DNA of 64,000 nucleotides. It comes from Microlunatus sagamiharensis. Its GTDB lineage: Bacteria; Actinomycetota; Actinomycetes; Propionibacteriales; Propionibacteriaceae. The position numbers and the translations under genes are program-made. Below the pieces are notes generated by a model. The model was not told the DNA's origin and did no database searches. It saw only the letters and a list, made by a program, of their open reading frames with translations. Below are positions 45,605 to 55,319 of the stretch, one piece after another (the first letter of the stretch is position 1; every line of letters starts with the position of its first letter). Location: assembly GCF_900105785.1 (NCBI RefSeq), contig NZ_LT629799.1, positions 310,001 to 374,000 on the forward strand, read 5' to 3'.

Positions 45605-45846
45605 GTCACCCAGATGGCAAATGTGCGAGTTTTCAGGCTTGCGCAACCTCGACGCCTACCTGCGACGACGCGTTGCGCCGCAGCGCCGCTGGCGCTGCAC
45701 CTCAGCTGCGGAGATCACGTAGGTAATCTTCGGCAGCATGCCACTAGGATCCCGACCCTGAACCTGGCGGCATGCACTTCGAATCGGTGGCCTGCTTTTC
45801 CCACCTCAAGTACGAGAAGCTGACTTCGCGTTGTGCGAGCTGCCGC

Positions 45847-48800
45847 CTATCCCATGACGAGCTGCATCAGCTCGGTGTAGTCGGTGACGACGTCGTACTG
45901 GACGTCCGTGTCGAGCTTCCCATTGAGGGACGCGAAGAATTTGCGGGCGCATTCGATCTTGGCGTTTTCGACGCCCTTGATTTGAAGGCTTGACATCGAA
46001 CCCTTGGTTTCGGCGACGAAGTAGACGTGCTTGATCTTCGTCGTGTCGTCGCGGAAGGCGATCGCCCAGTCGGGGTTGTAATTACCTACTGGGGTGGGGA
46101 TGAAGAACCCGCGTGGCAGCTTCGAGTAGACGACGACCTCGTCGCTGACGTCGAGCTTCTCGACGAACGATCGCTCTACCTTTGAGTCGGTGACGACGTA
46201 CTCGTAGACGCTCTTCTTGAGCTTGTCGCCTGCCTTCGACAGGTCCTGCGCGGTTTGGTTCTCGGTGAAGATCGAGGAGTCGTACCGGTTGTCGAGCGAG
46301 TCATAGGTGAGGTGCTCGACGATGACCGTCGCCTTCTGCTCCTTGATGAGGCGGGCGGCTTCGGTGATGAACTGCTCGGGGTTCTGCTTGAACTTCGCGA
46401 ACGTGCTCGGGTTGATGCTCGTGAGGATCGTGGCGCAGGTTCGGCGAGTGAGCTGTGCCTTCTCGGCGATCTCACCGAGCAGGTCGTACTTGACGGTGGA
46501 AGCCGCCGATACCGCCGAGTGCTCGACCTTGGTCTCCGAGACCTTGAACCCCGTGCCAGCTTCAAGCTGCTCGACTTCGAGGCCGACGACCTGCTTTCCT
46601 GTCTCAACAAGGTACTGCATAACGGTGACAGTGAGGGCCTTGTCGAGCGCGCGGACGCAGTTCGCGATCAGCTCGGCTGAATCGAACTCGACTCGGTAGA
46701 TGGCCTTATGGTTGATGCGGCCCCACAGCTCCTGGAACTCACGCTTCTTGAAGTTGGCCTCGTTGAACGGGATCTTCTTCGGCTTGCGGCCGTCGGCCGG
46801 CCTGGGGACGTCAAGGTAGAGCGCGTCCACGAGCGGCCAAGCGAAGTCGATGATCGGCTTGAGTGCCTCCGACGTCGGCGCGGCGAGGGTGCCGTCGGCG
46901 CGGGCGTCCTTGTACACCTGGGTGACGAAGCCGTCGTCGTCTACGTAGTTGTGGCGGATGAGGTGGTTGTACAGCGCCTGCGCGAGCGCCGTCTCCACCA
47001 TGCTCGTCGAGCCGTCGGCAAGTTTGATCTGCTTGCCGGTGAAGTAGTCCGGGCTCGCCTTGCGCGGGCGGGCCGACAGCGATTCGATTACCTCCTTCTG
47101 GAGCGCGGTGACGAAGTCGGTGTAGGACTCGTCGGTGACGACGGTCAGTTCGTTGATGTCGTGCACGGTGACGGGGTTGTCCATCCGCTCCCCGTGCTGG
47201 TCGACCGACAAGCGAAGGCCGCGGCCGATCTCCTGCCGCCTCGTGGTGGTGTTGTCGCTCTTCTTGAGCATGCCCATCACGAACACGTTCGGATTGTCCC
47301 AGCCCTCGCGTAGCGCCGAGTGCGACCAAATAAATCTCACGGGCTCCTCGAAGGAGAGGAGCCGCTCCTTGTCCCTGAGGATCAGGTCGTAGGCGTCCAC
47401 GTCGTCCGACTGGCCTGCGAAGTCACCCCGAGCGGCGATCTTGCCGTCGATCGCTCGCCCGGTCTTCTTGTCGATCGAGAAGTAGCCCTCGTGCGTCGAC
47501 CGCACCAGGATCGCTTGGACGTGCTCGCGGTAGCGTTCTGTGGCCTCGTCGAGGTCGAGCTGGCTGAGGTAGTCGGTGAGCACCGCCTCGTACTCCTCCT
47601 CGAACACGCGGGCATACTCGCCGAGGGTGTCGTCTCGGTCGAAGTCGCGGTACTTGGCGACCTCGTCGATGAAGAACAGCGACAGCGTCTTGATGTCCTG
47701 CGCAAACAGCTCGCGTTCCTTGTCGAGGTGGGCGCGGATGACCTCGCGGATCTGCATGCGACGCTTCTGGTCCTCGGCCACGTCTTGAGTGACCTCGCCG
47801 GCTCCAATGATGTCGCCGTTGCTCAGTTCGACGACGTCGCGGTTCGCGTCGACGTCACGGATGAACAGGCCCTTGTACGCCTCGATGCCGCCGGAGACGG
47901 TGTGCAGGTTCATGCCCTGGCTCAGCCGCTTGACCTGCCGCCTGATGCCCTGCGCGGTCTGTACCTCCAGCTCGACGCGCGCCTTCGGGAAGTTCGCGCC
48001 CTTGCCGACCTCCAGCCCGTCCACGTACAGGTAGGCGGTGCTGCCAGCCAGGTGCTTCACGGTGATGCCACGCACCGCGATCTTCTTGACGAGCTTCTGG
48101 TTGTACGCGTCGACCGCGTCGAGGCGGTGCACCTTGGTGCGCTCGATCTTGTGGGTGGCCGAGTACCGCAGCGCGTACAGAGCGTTGAACAGTCCGAGCG
48201 CCTCGAGCGACTTCGACGGCTTCTTCGCGTCACCCTCGATCTTCTGTGGCTCGTCGATGATCAAGATCGGGCGGTTTGCGGCGATCACGTCGATAGGCTT
48301 GCGAGACTGGAAGTCGTCGAGCACCTCGTAGATGCGGCGGGCGTCCTTGCCGGTGGCGTTGAAGGCCTGGATATTGATGATCATCACCTGCACGCCCGCA
48401 TCGGATGAGAACCGCTCCAACTCGTGTAAGCGCGCAGAGTTGTAGACGAAGGTACGTGGCTTGGTGCCGTACATCTGCTGGAAGTGCTCGGAGGTGATGT
48501 CGAACGACTTCTTCACGCCCTCGCGAATAGCGATCGATGGCACGACCACGATGTACTTCGACCACCCGTAGCGCTTGTGTAACTCCATGATGGTCTTGAT
48601 GTAGACGTAGGTCTTACCCGTGCCGGTCTCCATCTCGATGTCGAGATTGATTGGGGCGACAGACTTCTTGACAGGGTCCTTGAGACTCTTCGACAACTCC
48701 AGACCTCGCGCCCGCTGCACCTGGTGCACGTTCGTCGTGAGCTGCGGCGGCGTCAGCGCGATCTCCGCGTTACGCAGGCCCGCGTCCTCCATCATGGTCT

Positions 48801-48927
48801 GCGCCGCCTCCTTGCCGGGGTCGATGCGGTACTTCACCCCGTCGGCGAACGGCTGCCCGATGAACACGTCGACGACGGCATCGACGGCCTCGGTCTGGTA
48901 CTGCTGGACCTTGAACTGAAGCTTCAT
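45847..48927 (-). CDS. res: Type III restriction endonuclease subunit (Res)
   Basis: 1026 residues. SF2 helicase core with Walker A TGTGKT (101-106) and the Res-type DEPQ box (225-228); later SHSALREGWDNPNVFVMG and RRQEIGRGLRL (motif VI). The C-terminal PD-(D/E)xK nuclease is intact: PD at 952-953, E973-T-K975. It cuts DNA with the Mod protein encoded four bases upstream. Last gene of the HTH/helicase/DUF4391/Mod/Res operon. Confidence 0.95.
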   Translation of the reverse strand: MKLQFKVQQYQTEAVDAVVDVFIGQPFADGVKYRIDPGKEAAQTMMEDAGLRNAEIALTPPQLTTNVHQVQRARGLELSKSLKDPVKKSVAPINLDIEMETGTGKTYVYIKTIMELHKRYGWSKYIVVVPSIAIREGVKKSFDITSEHFQQMYGTKPRTFVYNSARLHELERFSSDAGVQVMIINIQAFNATGKDARRIYEVLDDFQSRKPIDVIAANRPILIIDEPQKIEGDAKKPSKSLEALGLFNALYALRYSATHKIERTKVHRLDAVDAYNQKLVKKIAVRGITVKHLAGSTAYLYVDGLEVGKGANFPKARVELEVQTAQGIRRQVKRLSQGMNLHTVSGGIEAYKGLFIRDVDANRDVVELSNGDIIGAGEVTQDVAEDQKRRMQIREVIRAHLDKERELFAQDIKTLSLFFIDEVAKYRDFDRDDTLGEYARVFEEEYEAVLTDYLSQLDLDEATERYREHVQAILVRSTHEGYFSIDKKTGRAIDGKIAARGDFAGQSDDVDAYDLILRDKERLLSFEEPVRFIWSHSALREGWDNPNVFVMGMLKKSDNTTTRRQEIGRGLRLSVDQHGERMDNPVTVHDINELTVVTDESYTDFVTALQKEVIESLSARPRKASPDYFTGKQIKLADGSTSMVETALAQALYNHLIRHNYVDDDGFVTQVYKDARADGTLAAPTSEALKPIIDFAWPLVDALYLDVPRPADGRKPKKIPFNEANFKKREFQELWGRINHKAIYRVEFDSAELIANCVRALDKALTVTVMQYLVETGKQVVGLEVEQLEAGTGFKVSETKVEHSAVSAASTVKYDLLGEIAEKAQLTRRTCATILTSINPSTFAKFKQNPEQFITEAARLIKEQKATVIVEHLTYDSLDNRYDSSIFTENQTAQDLSKAGDKLKKSVYEYVVTDSKVERSFVEKLDVSDEVVVYSKLPRGFFIPTPVGNYNPDWAIAFRDDTTKIKHVYFVAETKGSMSSLQIKGVENAKIECARKFFASLNGKLDTDVQYDVVTDYTELMQLVMG

Positions 48928-48931
48928 CGGC

Positions 48932-50902
48932 TCAGATAGCCTTTACGTCGGTCTCGGGCGACACCTCGCGGAAGATCTGCTCGGCATTGATGCGCGCCGC
49001 ATCGGTGGCGAAGCCCGCGTCGAGGAACACAGCGCGCAGCGGGTGGCGGGTAGCGATCTCCCTCACCACGGCGTCCGTCACCTTCTCGGCAAAGCACGCA
49101 ATCAAAGCGCCATCGGCGACCGAAAGCACCCGTCGGGCAGCAACGTCCTCAACCGCGATCGGCTCGCCGAGGTCGAGCCCCCAGTCGAGCAGCACTTGGA
49201 AGAGCAGGTCCTCGTCGGTGCGGTCGGGCTTTACGCTGCCGACAGCCTCGGATAGTGCAGCCTGCACTAGGTCGTCCGCGGTCGTGAGCGTGTCAGCCAT
49301 GTTGGTCGTCGCCACGCGTAGCGATCGGAAGCCGACGTCAAGATCAGCACCCTCCAGGCCCGTCTCCCGCTGCACCTGTGCACCGGCGCGGCGCAGGCGC
49401 TCACGAGCGACGTCGGCGATCGTGTCGTAGTCCGGGTGTCTGACCGCCTCATCAAGCTGGACGAGGATGTATCGGCGATGTCCGCCATCTGCCGCATTGA
49501 GACTCATAACGGCGTGGCCAGTCGAACCAGAGCCCGCGAAGAAGTCGAGGACAACGGCGTCCTTCTCCGCACCGGTGACGAGACGGAGCCAACGCGCAAG
49601 TACACGCCGATCCTTGGGATTCTCGAAGGCGATCTCGCCCATGAGATTGCGCATGTCGGTGCTCGCGGCCTTGCGGTCCTGCTCGAATACCGAGATCGCG
49701 ACCTGCTCGCTCGTCTCGTCAAGGAAGGAGATTCCACGAGGTATCGCCGTTTCGTCCGAGCCGAACCAGATTTGGCCAGCCGCCATCCTGCGATCCATCT
49801 CGTCCTTTTGAAAGCGCCAGCCAGTCTTAGGCAGCGATACCGGTTCTCGCGTCGTCGGATGCAGAACCTCGTACGTGGGTCCGCCTCGGCCAGGCCACGT
49901 GATGTTGCCGTAGGTGTTCATCGGTCGTCCGGTTTCGGACTGGAGCTGGTCGTACCGCGCCACCGAGTCGGTGATCTCGCCGGCGGTCTTCTTGCTCTTA
50001 AGCCAGGCCTTCCACTGGAGCGAAGCCTCCGCTTCGCTCTGACGGGTCGACCATATGGAGGCGGCTTTCGTCAACGCCGCATCGAGCCCAACCTTGGGCT
50101 CGCGCCACCGCACACCGAGTTCGCTGAGGTGCATCTCGTTCCTCGCGTAGATCAGCATGTAATCGGCCCCGTTGGAAACGTAGCGGGAATCGTTCTTACG
50201 GCCGCCCTGCCAGACGACATCTGAGATGAAGTTCTCGGGGCCGAAGACCTGATCGAGGAGTAGGCGGAGGTTAGCGTGCTCGTCGTCTCCGATCGAAGCT
50301 ACGATGATGCCGTCGTCGGTCAGCAGGCCACGCGCCAGCTTCAGCCGTGGGTACATCATGCTGAGCCAGTCGGAGTGGAAGCGCCCGTTCGCCTCGGTAT
50401 TCGCGACGAGGCGGTCCCCAGTCTCCGACTTCTGGCCCGAGCGAGTGAGGTAGTCGGCGCTCGATTCAGCGAAGTCATCCTCGTAGACGAAGTCGTTGCC
50501 AGTGTTGTATGGCGGGTCGATGTAGATGACCTTGATCTTGCCGAGGAAGGACTCCTGAAGAAGTTTTAGTGCGTCGAGGTTGTCGCCCTCGATGAAGAGG
50601 TTCTTGGTGGTATCGAAGTCGACGGACTCCTCGCGCATCGGGCGCAGCGTCTTGGCGATTGGCGCATTGGCGGCGAAGGCCGCGGCGCGCTTTCCGGGCC
50701 AGTCAAGTTGGTAGCGCTCCTGGGGGCCCTCGACGACGTGATCAGAGAGCTCCTGGCGGAGGGCATCGAAGTCGACCGCCCGGGCCGGGTTCCCGTCGGC
50801 GTCGAGGGTCTCAGTAACGACAGTGGGGAACAGTTCGGCGATCTGCTCGATGTTGCGCTGAGTCAGGTCCGGTGAGTGCATCTTGAGCTTGTCCACGGTC
50901 AT
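48932..50902 (-). CDS. mod: Type III DNA methyltransferase subunit (Mod)
   Basis: 656 residues. Beta-class N6-adenine methyltransferase: DPPY at 129-132 comes before FAGSGSTGH at 455-463 (AdoMet binding). The variable target-recognition region lies between about 230 and 420. It gives the DNA specificity of the complex and protects host sites by methylation. The ATG at 50902 overlaps the DUF4391 stop (ATGA). Four bases separate it from res. Confidence 0.95.
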   Translation of the reverse strand: MTVDKLKMHSPDLTQRNIEQIAELFPTVVTETLDADGNPARAVDFDALRQELSDHVVEGPQERYQLDWPGKRAAAFAANAPIAKTLRPMREESVDFDTTKNLFIEGDNLDALKLLQESFLGKIKVIYIDPPYNTGNDFVYEDDFAESSADYLTRSGQKSETGDRLVANTEANGRFHSDWLSMMYPRLKLARGLLTDDGIIVASIGDDEHANLRLLLDQVFGPENFISDVVWQGGRKNDSRYVSNGADYMLIYARNEMHLSELGVRWREPKVGLDAALTKAASIWSTRQSEAEASLQWKAWLKSKKTAGEITDSVARYDQLQSETGRPMNTYGNITWPGRGGPTYEVLHPTTREPVSLPKTGWRFQKDEMDRRMAAGQIWFGSDETAIPRGISFLDETSEQVAISVFEQDRKAASTDMRNLMGEIAFENPKDRRVLARWLRLVTGAEKDAVVLDFFAGSGSTGHAVMSLNAADGGHRRYILVQLDEAVRHPDYDTIADVARERLRRAGAQVQRETGLEGADLDVGFRSLRVATTNMADTLTTADDLVQAALSEAVGSVKPDRTDEDLLFQVLLDWGLDLGEPIAVEDVAARRVLSVADGALIACFAEKVTDAVVREIATRHPLRAVFLDAGFATDAARINAEQIFREVSPETDVKAI

Positions 50903-51597
50903 TCCTTGTTGTTCGGTACGGGGTCGGTCAGCTCGGTGAGCACGGCGGCGCGTTCCTTGATCTGCCTGCGGATCTCGATCTTGCGATTCAGCTGGGGTTC
51001 GGCGCGCAGCTTCTTTTCCAGCGCGGCGACCTCGCGAATGAGCTTGCGAGCACGTCCCATCCTGTCGAGGGCGTCCGACAGTTCCTCGGCCGGCCTGATG
51101 GGGTGCGGGAGCAGGCGTCCCAGAAGTTGGCTGTACAGGCCGTCCATGTTGAGGGCGGCGGGCAGCGGGTCACGCGATTGGTCAGAGTCGATCCAGCCAG
51201 TGCGGAAGTAGTCAGTGCCCTTGGCCTTGCCGTCGGCACGCTTGTAGGCCGCAGCCATCACCTGCTCCATCCACAGACCGTCCTCGCGCCGCAGCTCGAA
51301 GATGATCTGGCTCGGGATCGCCTTGTCGATGGATGCGAGCACGGAGTTGTCGAGGCTCGAGCCCTTCAAGTCGAGGACGAAGACTTGGATCTCGGTGACG
51401 GTCTCGCTGGGCGCCAGACGTAACGACTCCTCGCCGAGCTTGTAGGCCCAGCGAACACGCTGGACCTCGTCGACGAACCGTTGCCTGAGAGCCGTGCCGG
51501 CGCTGGCCTCGGTGTACAGGCGCTCCTTCGGAATGACCCGGTCCACCTTCGCCGCCTCGGGCCACTGAATCAGGTTGGTTCCGACATGCTCAACCAC
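50899..51597 (-). CDS. DUF4391 protein of the type III R-M-associated operon
   Basis: 232 residues. The DUF4391 pattern is clear: VDRVIPKERLYTEASAG, RQRFVDEVQRVRWAYKLGEE, EIQVFVLDLKG, SIDKAIPSQIIFEL. The C-terminal helix is charged (MGRARKLIREVAALEKKLRA, coiled-coil). Start GTG 51597, overlapping the helicase stop by eight bases. Function unknown; the family is typically found between a helicase and a methyltransferase, suggesting an adaptor role. Confidence 0.85.
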   Translation of the reverse strand: MVEHVGTNLIQWPEAAKVDRVIPKERLYTEASAGTALRQRFVDEVQRVRWAYKLGEESLRLAPSETVTEIQVFVLDLKGSSLDNSVLASIDKAIPSQIIFELRREDGLWMEQVMAAAYKRADGKAKGTDYFRTGWIDSDQSRDPLPAALNMDGLYSQLLGRLLPHPIRPAEELSDALDRMGRARKLIREVAALEKKLRAEPQLNRKIEIRRQIKERAAVLTELTDPVPNNKE

Positions 51598-54500
51598 CGA
51601 GGTCACCGCCCTCGGGCTCGACAATGACGAGGAAGGCGATCAGCTCGAAGTCGTCCAGTCCTTCGAAGCTCTGCTGTAGCGCGGTGGTCTTTGGTCCTGA
51701 GAAGAGGCTGTCGATGTCGCGCTGCTGGGTGACGTCGATGAGGGAGTTGATGGCCCCGCTGAGCAGGTTGGAGTAGACGCCCATCTCGGCGCCTTCGCTC
51801 GTCAGCTGGTTGAAGACGCGATACGCGGCAGGGATCGGTTCATGCGCACCTTGGCAGCTCGCCCGGATCAGATCGAGGAGCTGCTTGACCTCGGTGTGGT
51901 CGGTGACCACATTACCGTCGTTGTCGAGATAGATCAGATAGTGCGGGTGCAGGCGATTGTGGCGGTTGATCTTCGTCTGCTCGTCGACACTGCGCAGCGC
52001 GAAGATCACACCGGGACGAAGGCCGAGTTCGGCATCGGCGGCAACGGCCGCGTGGAGGCCCTTGGGCGAGGAGGCGAGATCGCCGTACTGCTCCATGTAC
52101 TTGAGCAGGTCCATGCGGAAGTCGTTGAGCCCGAGATCGGTGATCGAGACGCCCGTGCGGACGTCCTCAAGCTCGACGACCTCGTCCTGAAGGCGGCGGA
52201 GTTGCTCCTTGCGGAACTTGGTGTCGTTGGATTCTTGAGTGAGGAGGTTGTCGTCGGCGGTGGCTGCGAGGTCGGCGATCACCATACGGTTCTCGACCCG
52301 CTCCTTGAGGTGGATGTACTCGTCGAGGCTGATATCAGGCCAGAAGTTGACCATCTGGATCACGGAGTTCTTCGACCCGATGCGGTCGACGCGCCCGAAG
52401 CGCTGGATGATCCGCACCGGGTTCCAATGGATGTCGTAGTTGACGACGTAGTCGCAGTCCTGGAGGTTCTGACCTTCTGAGATGCAGTCCGTGCCGATCA
52501 ACAGGTCGATCTCGCCGCGCTCGTCCGGGAAGACGACCGCCTTGTCCTTCGAGCCGGGAGAGAAGAACGTCAAGAGCTTTTGGAAGTCAAAGCCGTCGCC
52601 CAGGGTCGTCTTCGGGTGAGTCGCGCCGGTGACCAGACCGAGTTCGAGTGATCTTTCGGCGTGGACGGTCTGCTCCAGGTTGGCGTACAGGTAGCGGGCG
52701 GTGTCGGCGAACGCCGAGAAGAGCAGCACCTTCTTGTTGCCGCCGTTGAGTGGGTGCTCGATCTTGTCACTGATGATGCGTCGGACTCGCTGGAGCTTGC
52801 GGTCGTGTTCCGGAGTGATGAGGTCCATTGCTTCGGCGAGCTCGCGGATCGTCTCGCGGTCGTGCCACAGGTCGTTGCGCCAGGACGTGGTGTCCATGTC
52901 GTCAAGGTCAATCTGGTACTTCCTTCCGACCGACGGAGCGGTCGGGACCTCAAAGTCGTCGTCCTCGGCCTGTATATCACCGAACTCCGCGCCGATGTCG
53001 GCGATCCTGCCGCCCTTGTCATCCAGGTCACGGAGCGCGTGGTCGACTGCGGCTTCGACTTTGCGCAAGGTGATGCGGAACGCCTCGACAGAGCTCTCCA
53101 AACGCTTGAGCAGGTTGACTGTCATCAGGGTCTTAAGGCCCTGCTCGCGGCCGGTCATACCGAGGTTGCCCCGGGAAGTTCCGCCCTGGACGGCGTACAT
53201 GTCGACGTACTTCTGCATCTTGCTGGGGAAGACGTATGACAGCGGGGTGTAGACCGCGAGGTTGAGTTCCTGGAGCTGCTCGAAGATCTCGTTGAACCTT
53301 GGCGCATGCGGGAGGTCGGTGAGTGGCTCACGAATCGACTTCGGCGGGAGGCGGCTCGGGAAAGCCCCGACTTCGGCCGTGTCGTAGAACGACTGGATGT
53401 GCTTGCGGGAGCGGGCGATGGTGACAGCGTCGAGGAGCTCGAAGAAGTCGAAGTCCAGCATCCGTAGGACAGCTCCGGTCGTGCGCTCCTCGGCGGGGAG
53501 CTCGGACCACCTCTTGAAGGCAACCTGGGCTTCGCGGAAGACCTGCTCGATCGACTTGTCGATGTCGAGCTTTGCCGAGAGCTGCTCAGATTCGCCTTCG
53601 TAAGCAAGCTGGAGTTGATTCTTGAGGTCGTTGAAGCGGTTGTTCACAGGGGTGGCCGACAGCATGAGGACTTTAGTCTTCACCCCGCTTCGAATCACCT
53701 TGCGCATGAGCCGCTGGTAGCGGCTCTCCTTCTCTTCGGCGTAGTCGGCGTTGCGGAAGTTGTGAGATTCGTCGATGACGATGAGGTCGAAATTGCCCCA
53801 ACTCACCTTGCTCAGGTCGAGCCGGCCGGAGTAGCCCCTGTCCCGGGACAGATCGGTGTGGGCGAGGACGTGGTAACTAAACCGGTCGTTGGAGAACGGG
53901 TTGGTGACGTAAGGACTATTGTAGGTGGTCCAGTTGTCTTCGAGCTTTTTCGGCGCGAGGACCAGGACCGACTTGTTGCGGCTCTCGTAGTACTTGATGA
54001 CTGCGAGCGCTGTGAAGGTCTTCCCGAGGCCGACGCTATCAGCGAGGATGCAGCCGTTGTAGGTTTCCAGCTTGTTGATGATGCCCACCGCGGCGTCGCG
54101 CTGGAAGTTGTACAGCCGCTTCCAGATATCCGAATCACGCCAGCCGGTGAGGTCGTCGGGAAGCACGTCCTCGCTGATGTCCTCGAGAAACTCCGAGAAC
54201 AGGTTGTAGAGGATCAGGAAGTAGATCCGCTCGGGGCTGTTCTCGGCGTACACGCTCGCGATGTGCTCATGGACGAGTCGGGTGACGTCCTCGACCTGCC
54301 GAGGGCTCGACCAGATCTGGTCGAAGGTCTGGAGGTAGGCCGAGGCGAGGGGGGCCTCGTCGATCTTATTGACGAGGTTCGAGACCGCATCACCGCGCTC
54401 GTAGCCGAGATCGGCGGACGTGAAGCCGTGGAGGGGCATGTAGGCGGCACGGTCGTCGATGACCGCAAACTGTTGCATCGGCGCGCCGGTCTTGTTGGAC

Positions 54501-54856
54501 TTGAACGTGACCTTGCGCTTGATCCAGTCGGCGCACTCCCGAGCAATTGAGCGCTGGGTCAGCTTGTTGCGCAGCCGGATCTCGAATTCTGTGCCGTAGA
54601 GGCTGGACTCTCGCTGGGCCTGCGGGATGTAGAACTCTCGGCGTTCCTTCTTGACCTTGTCGGTCGCTTGGCCGGCCACGAACGTCGGCGCGGTGAAGAT
54701 GAACTCCAGCTCCTTGACGCCCTCCAGCTCCTTGCGGAGCGCCTCGAAGGCGTAGATCGAGAAGGTCGAGGCCGCGATGCGGAGCTTGGAGCCGCGAGTG
54801 AGCGAGATCTTGATGTCGTCGCCGAGCAACCGGTTGAGGTTGTCGATGATTTCCAT
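51590..54856 (-). CDS. SNF2-type helicase with N-terminal PLD-like region
   Basis: 1088 residues. The N-terminus (SLTRGSKLRIAASTFSIYAF, EFIFTAPTFV) looks like the PLD-like domain found on helicases of this kind, though I see no HKD motif. SNF2 core: Walker A DSVGLGKT (273-280), DESH (362-365), LSATPVNNRF, and motif V/VI GTDCISEGQNLQ and IQRFGRVDRIGS. The ATG at 54856 overlaps the HTH-gene stop (ATGA). It likely remodels or translocates on DNA in the restriction complex; such a helicase is not part of a classic type III system. Confidence 0.93.
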   Translation of the reverse strand: MEIIDNLNRLLGDDIKISLTRGSKLRIAASTFSIYAFEALRKELEGVKELEFIFTAPTFVAGQATDKVKKERREFYIPQAQRESSLYGTEFEIRLRNKLTQRSIARECADWIKRKVTFKSNKTGAPMQQFAVIDDRAAYMPLHGFTSADLGYERGDAVSNLVNKIDEAPLASAYLQTFDQIWSSPRQVEDVTRLVHEHIASVYAENSPERIYFLILYNLFSEFLEDISEDVLPDDLTGWRDSDIWKRLYNFQRDAAVGIINKLETYNGCILADSVGLGKTFTALAVIKYYESRNKSVLVLAPKKLEDNWTTYNSPYVTNPFSNDRFSYHVLAHTDLSRDRGYSGRLDLSKVSWGNFDLIVIDESHNFRNADYAEEKESRYQRLMRKVIRSGVKTKVLMLSATPVNNRFNDLKNQLQLAYEGESEQLSAKLDIDKSIEQVFREAQVAFKRWSELPAEERTTGAVLRMLDFDFFELLDAVTIARSRKHIQSFYDTAEVGAFPSRLPPKSIREPLTDLPHAPRFNEIFEQLQELNLAVYTPLSYVFPSKMQKYVDMYAVQGGTSRGNLGMTGREQGLKTLMTVNLLKRLESSVEAFRITLRKVEAAVDHALRDLDDKGGRIADIGAEFGDIQAEDDDFEVPTAPSVGRKYQIDLDDMDTTSWRNDLWHDRETIRELAEAMDLITPEHDRKLQRVRRIISDKIEHPLNGGNKKVLLFSAFADTARYLYANLEQTVHAERSLELGLVTGATHPKTTLGDGFDFQKLLTFFSPGSKDKAVVFPDERGEIDLLIGTDCISEGQNLQDCDYVVNYDIHWNPVRIIQRFGRVDRIGSKNSVIQMVNFWPDISLDEYIHLKERVENRMVIADLAATADDNLLTQESNDTKFRKEQLRRLQDEVVELEDVRTGVSITDLGLNDFRMDLLKYMEQYGDLASSPKGLHAAVAADAELGLRPGVIFALRSVDEQTKINRHNRLHPHYLIYLDNDGNVVTDHTEVKQLLDLIRASCQGAHEPIPAAYRVFNQLTSEGAEMGVYSNLLSGAINSLIDVTQQRDIDSLFSGPKTTALQQSFEGLDDFELIAFLVIVEPEGGDLGG

Positions 54857-55062
54857 CAGTCAGCCCCCTTCTTGGAGAGTTCCGACGTCTGGCTAGCGCC
54901 GTTGTTGCGCACCCGCTCGTCGAGCTCGGTGACCTTCAGCCTCCACAGGGATCCGAGCCGATGGGCGGGCGTGCGCTTCGTCGCAAGGCAGGTGTAGCTG
55001 CTGTGCTTGGTCAAGCGGAGACGCTCGGCGATCACGTCAGCAGCCACCAAGTGCTCGGTCAC
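54856..55062 (-). CDS. Small excisionase-like (HTH_17/MerR-type) DNA-binding protein
   Basis: 68 residues: ADVIAERLRLTKHSSYTCLA, then PAHRLGSLWRLKVTELDERVRNNGA, the typical excisionase/HTH_17 pattern. The GTG at 55062 is exactly seven bases after TAGGGT (55075-55070), so it is probably leaderless. It overlaps the helicase start and is the first gene of the operon, suggesting it controls the restriction operon. No integrase is nearby, so excision is not the expected role. The sequence is open further upstream, without family resemblance. Confidence 0.7.
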   Translation of the reverse strand: MTEHLVAADVIAERLRLTKHSSYTCLATKRTPAHRLGSLWRLKVTELDERVRNNGASQTSELSKKGAD

Positions 55063-55069
55063 CGTCCGA

Positions 55070-55075
55070 ACCCTA
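55070..55075 (-). promoter_or_regulatory. Putative -10 of leaderless HTH/helicase/R-M operon
   Basis: TAGGGT on the minus strand followed by seven bases and the GTG start. The 257-base gap up to 55319 is shared with the divergent AddB-like operon; no other clear site was seen in it. Confidence 0.45.
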
Positions 55076-55319
55076 ATCTCGACTGGGGCGTTTTCTGCGG
55101 GGTCCTGCCGTGTTGCTCCGTGTACCCAGGCCGCCAGGACTGGGCCGGCGGTCATCGAGGGGTCGGACCAGACCCAATACCTGGAGCGACGTGATCGAGG
55201 AGACCAACACGGACCCGCGCACATCCATCAGTCCCGGGCGGGTGCCTGTACCAAAGTCATATGACAGGCTTCACCGAACGACAAGCCACAGCAGGCTCGG
55301 GGCAAGCCAGGGGGCGGGT

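Noticed and set aside
45284-45823. Open frame with repeated His-Val-Glu over the tandem repeat
   Set aside because: No ribosome site, runs over the transposon relic, composition not gene-like.
54856-55224. Longer 122-residue reading of the HTH protein
   Set aside because: The extra N-terminus has no HTH resemblance; GTG 55062 with a -10 seven bases upstream is a better start.
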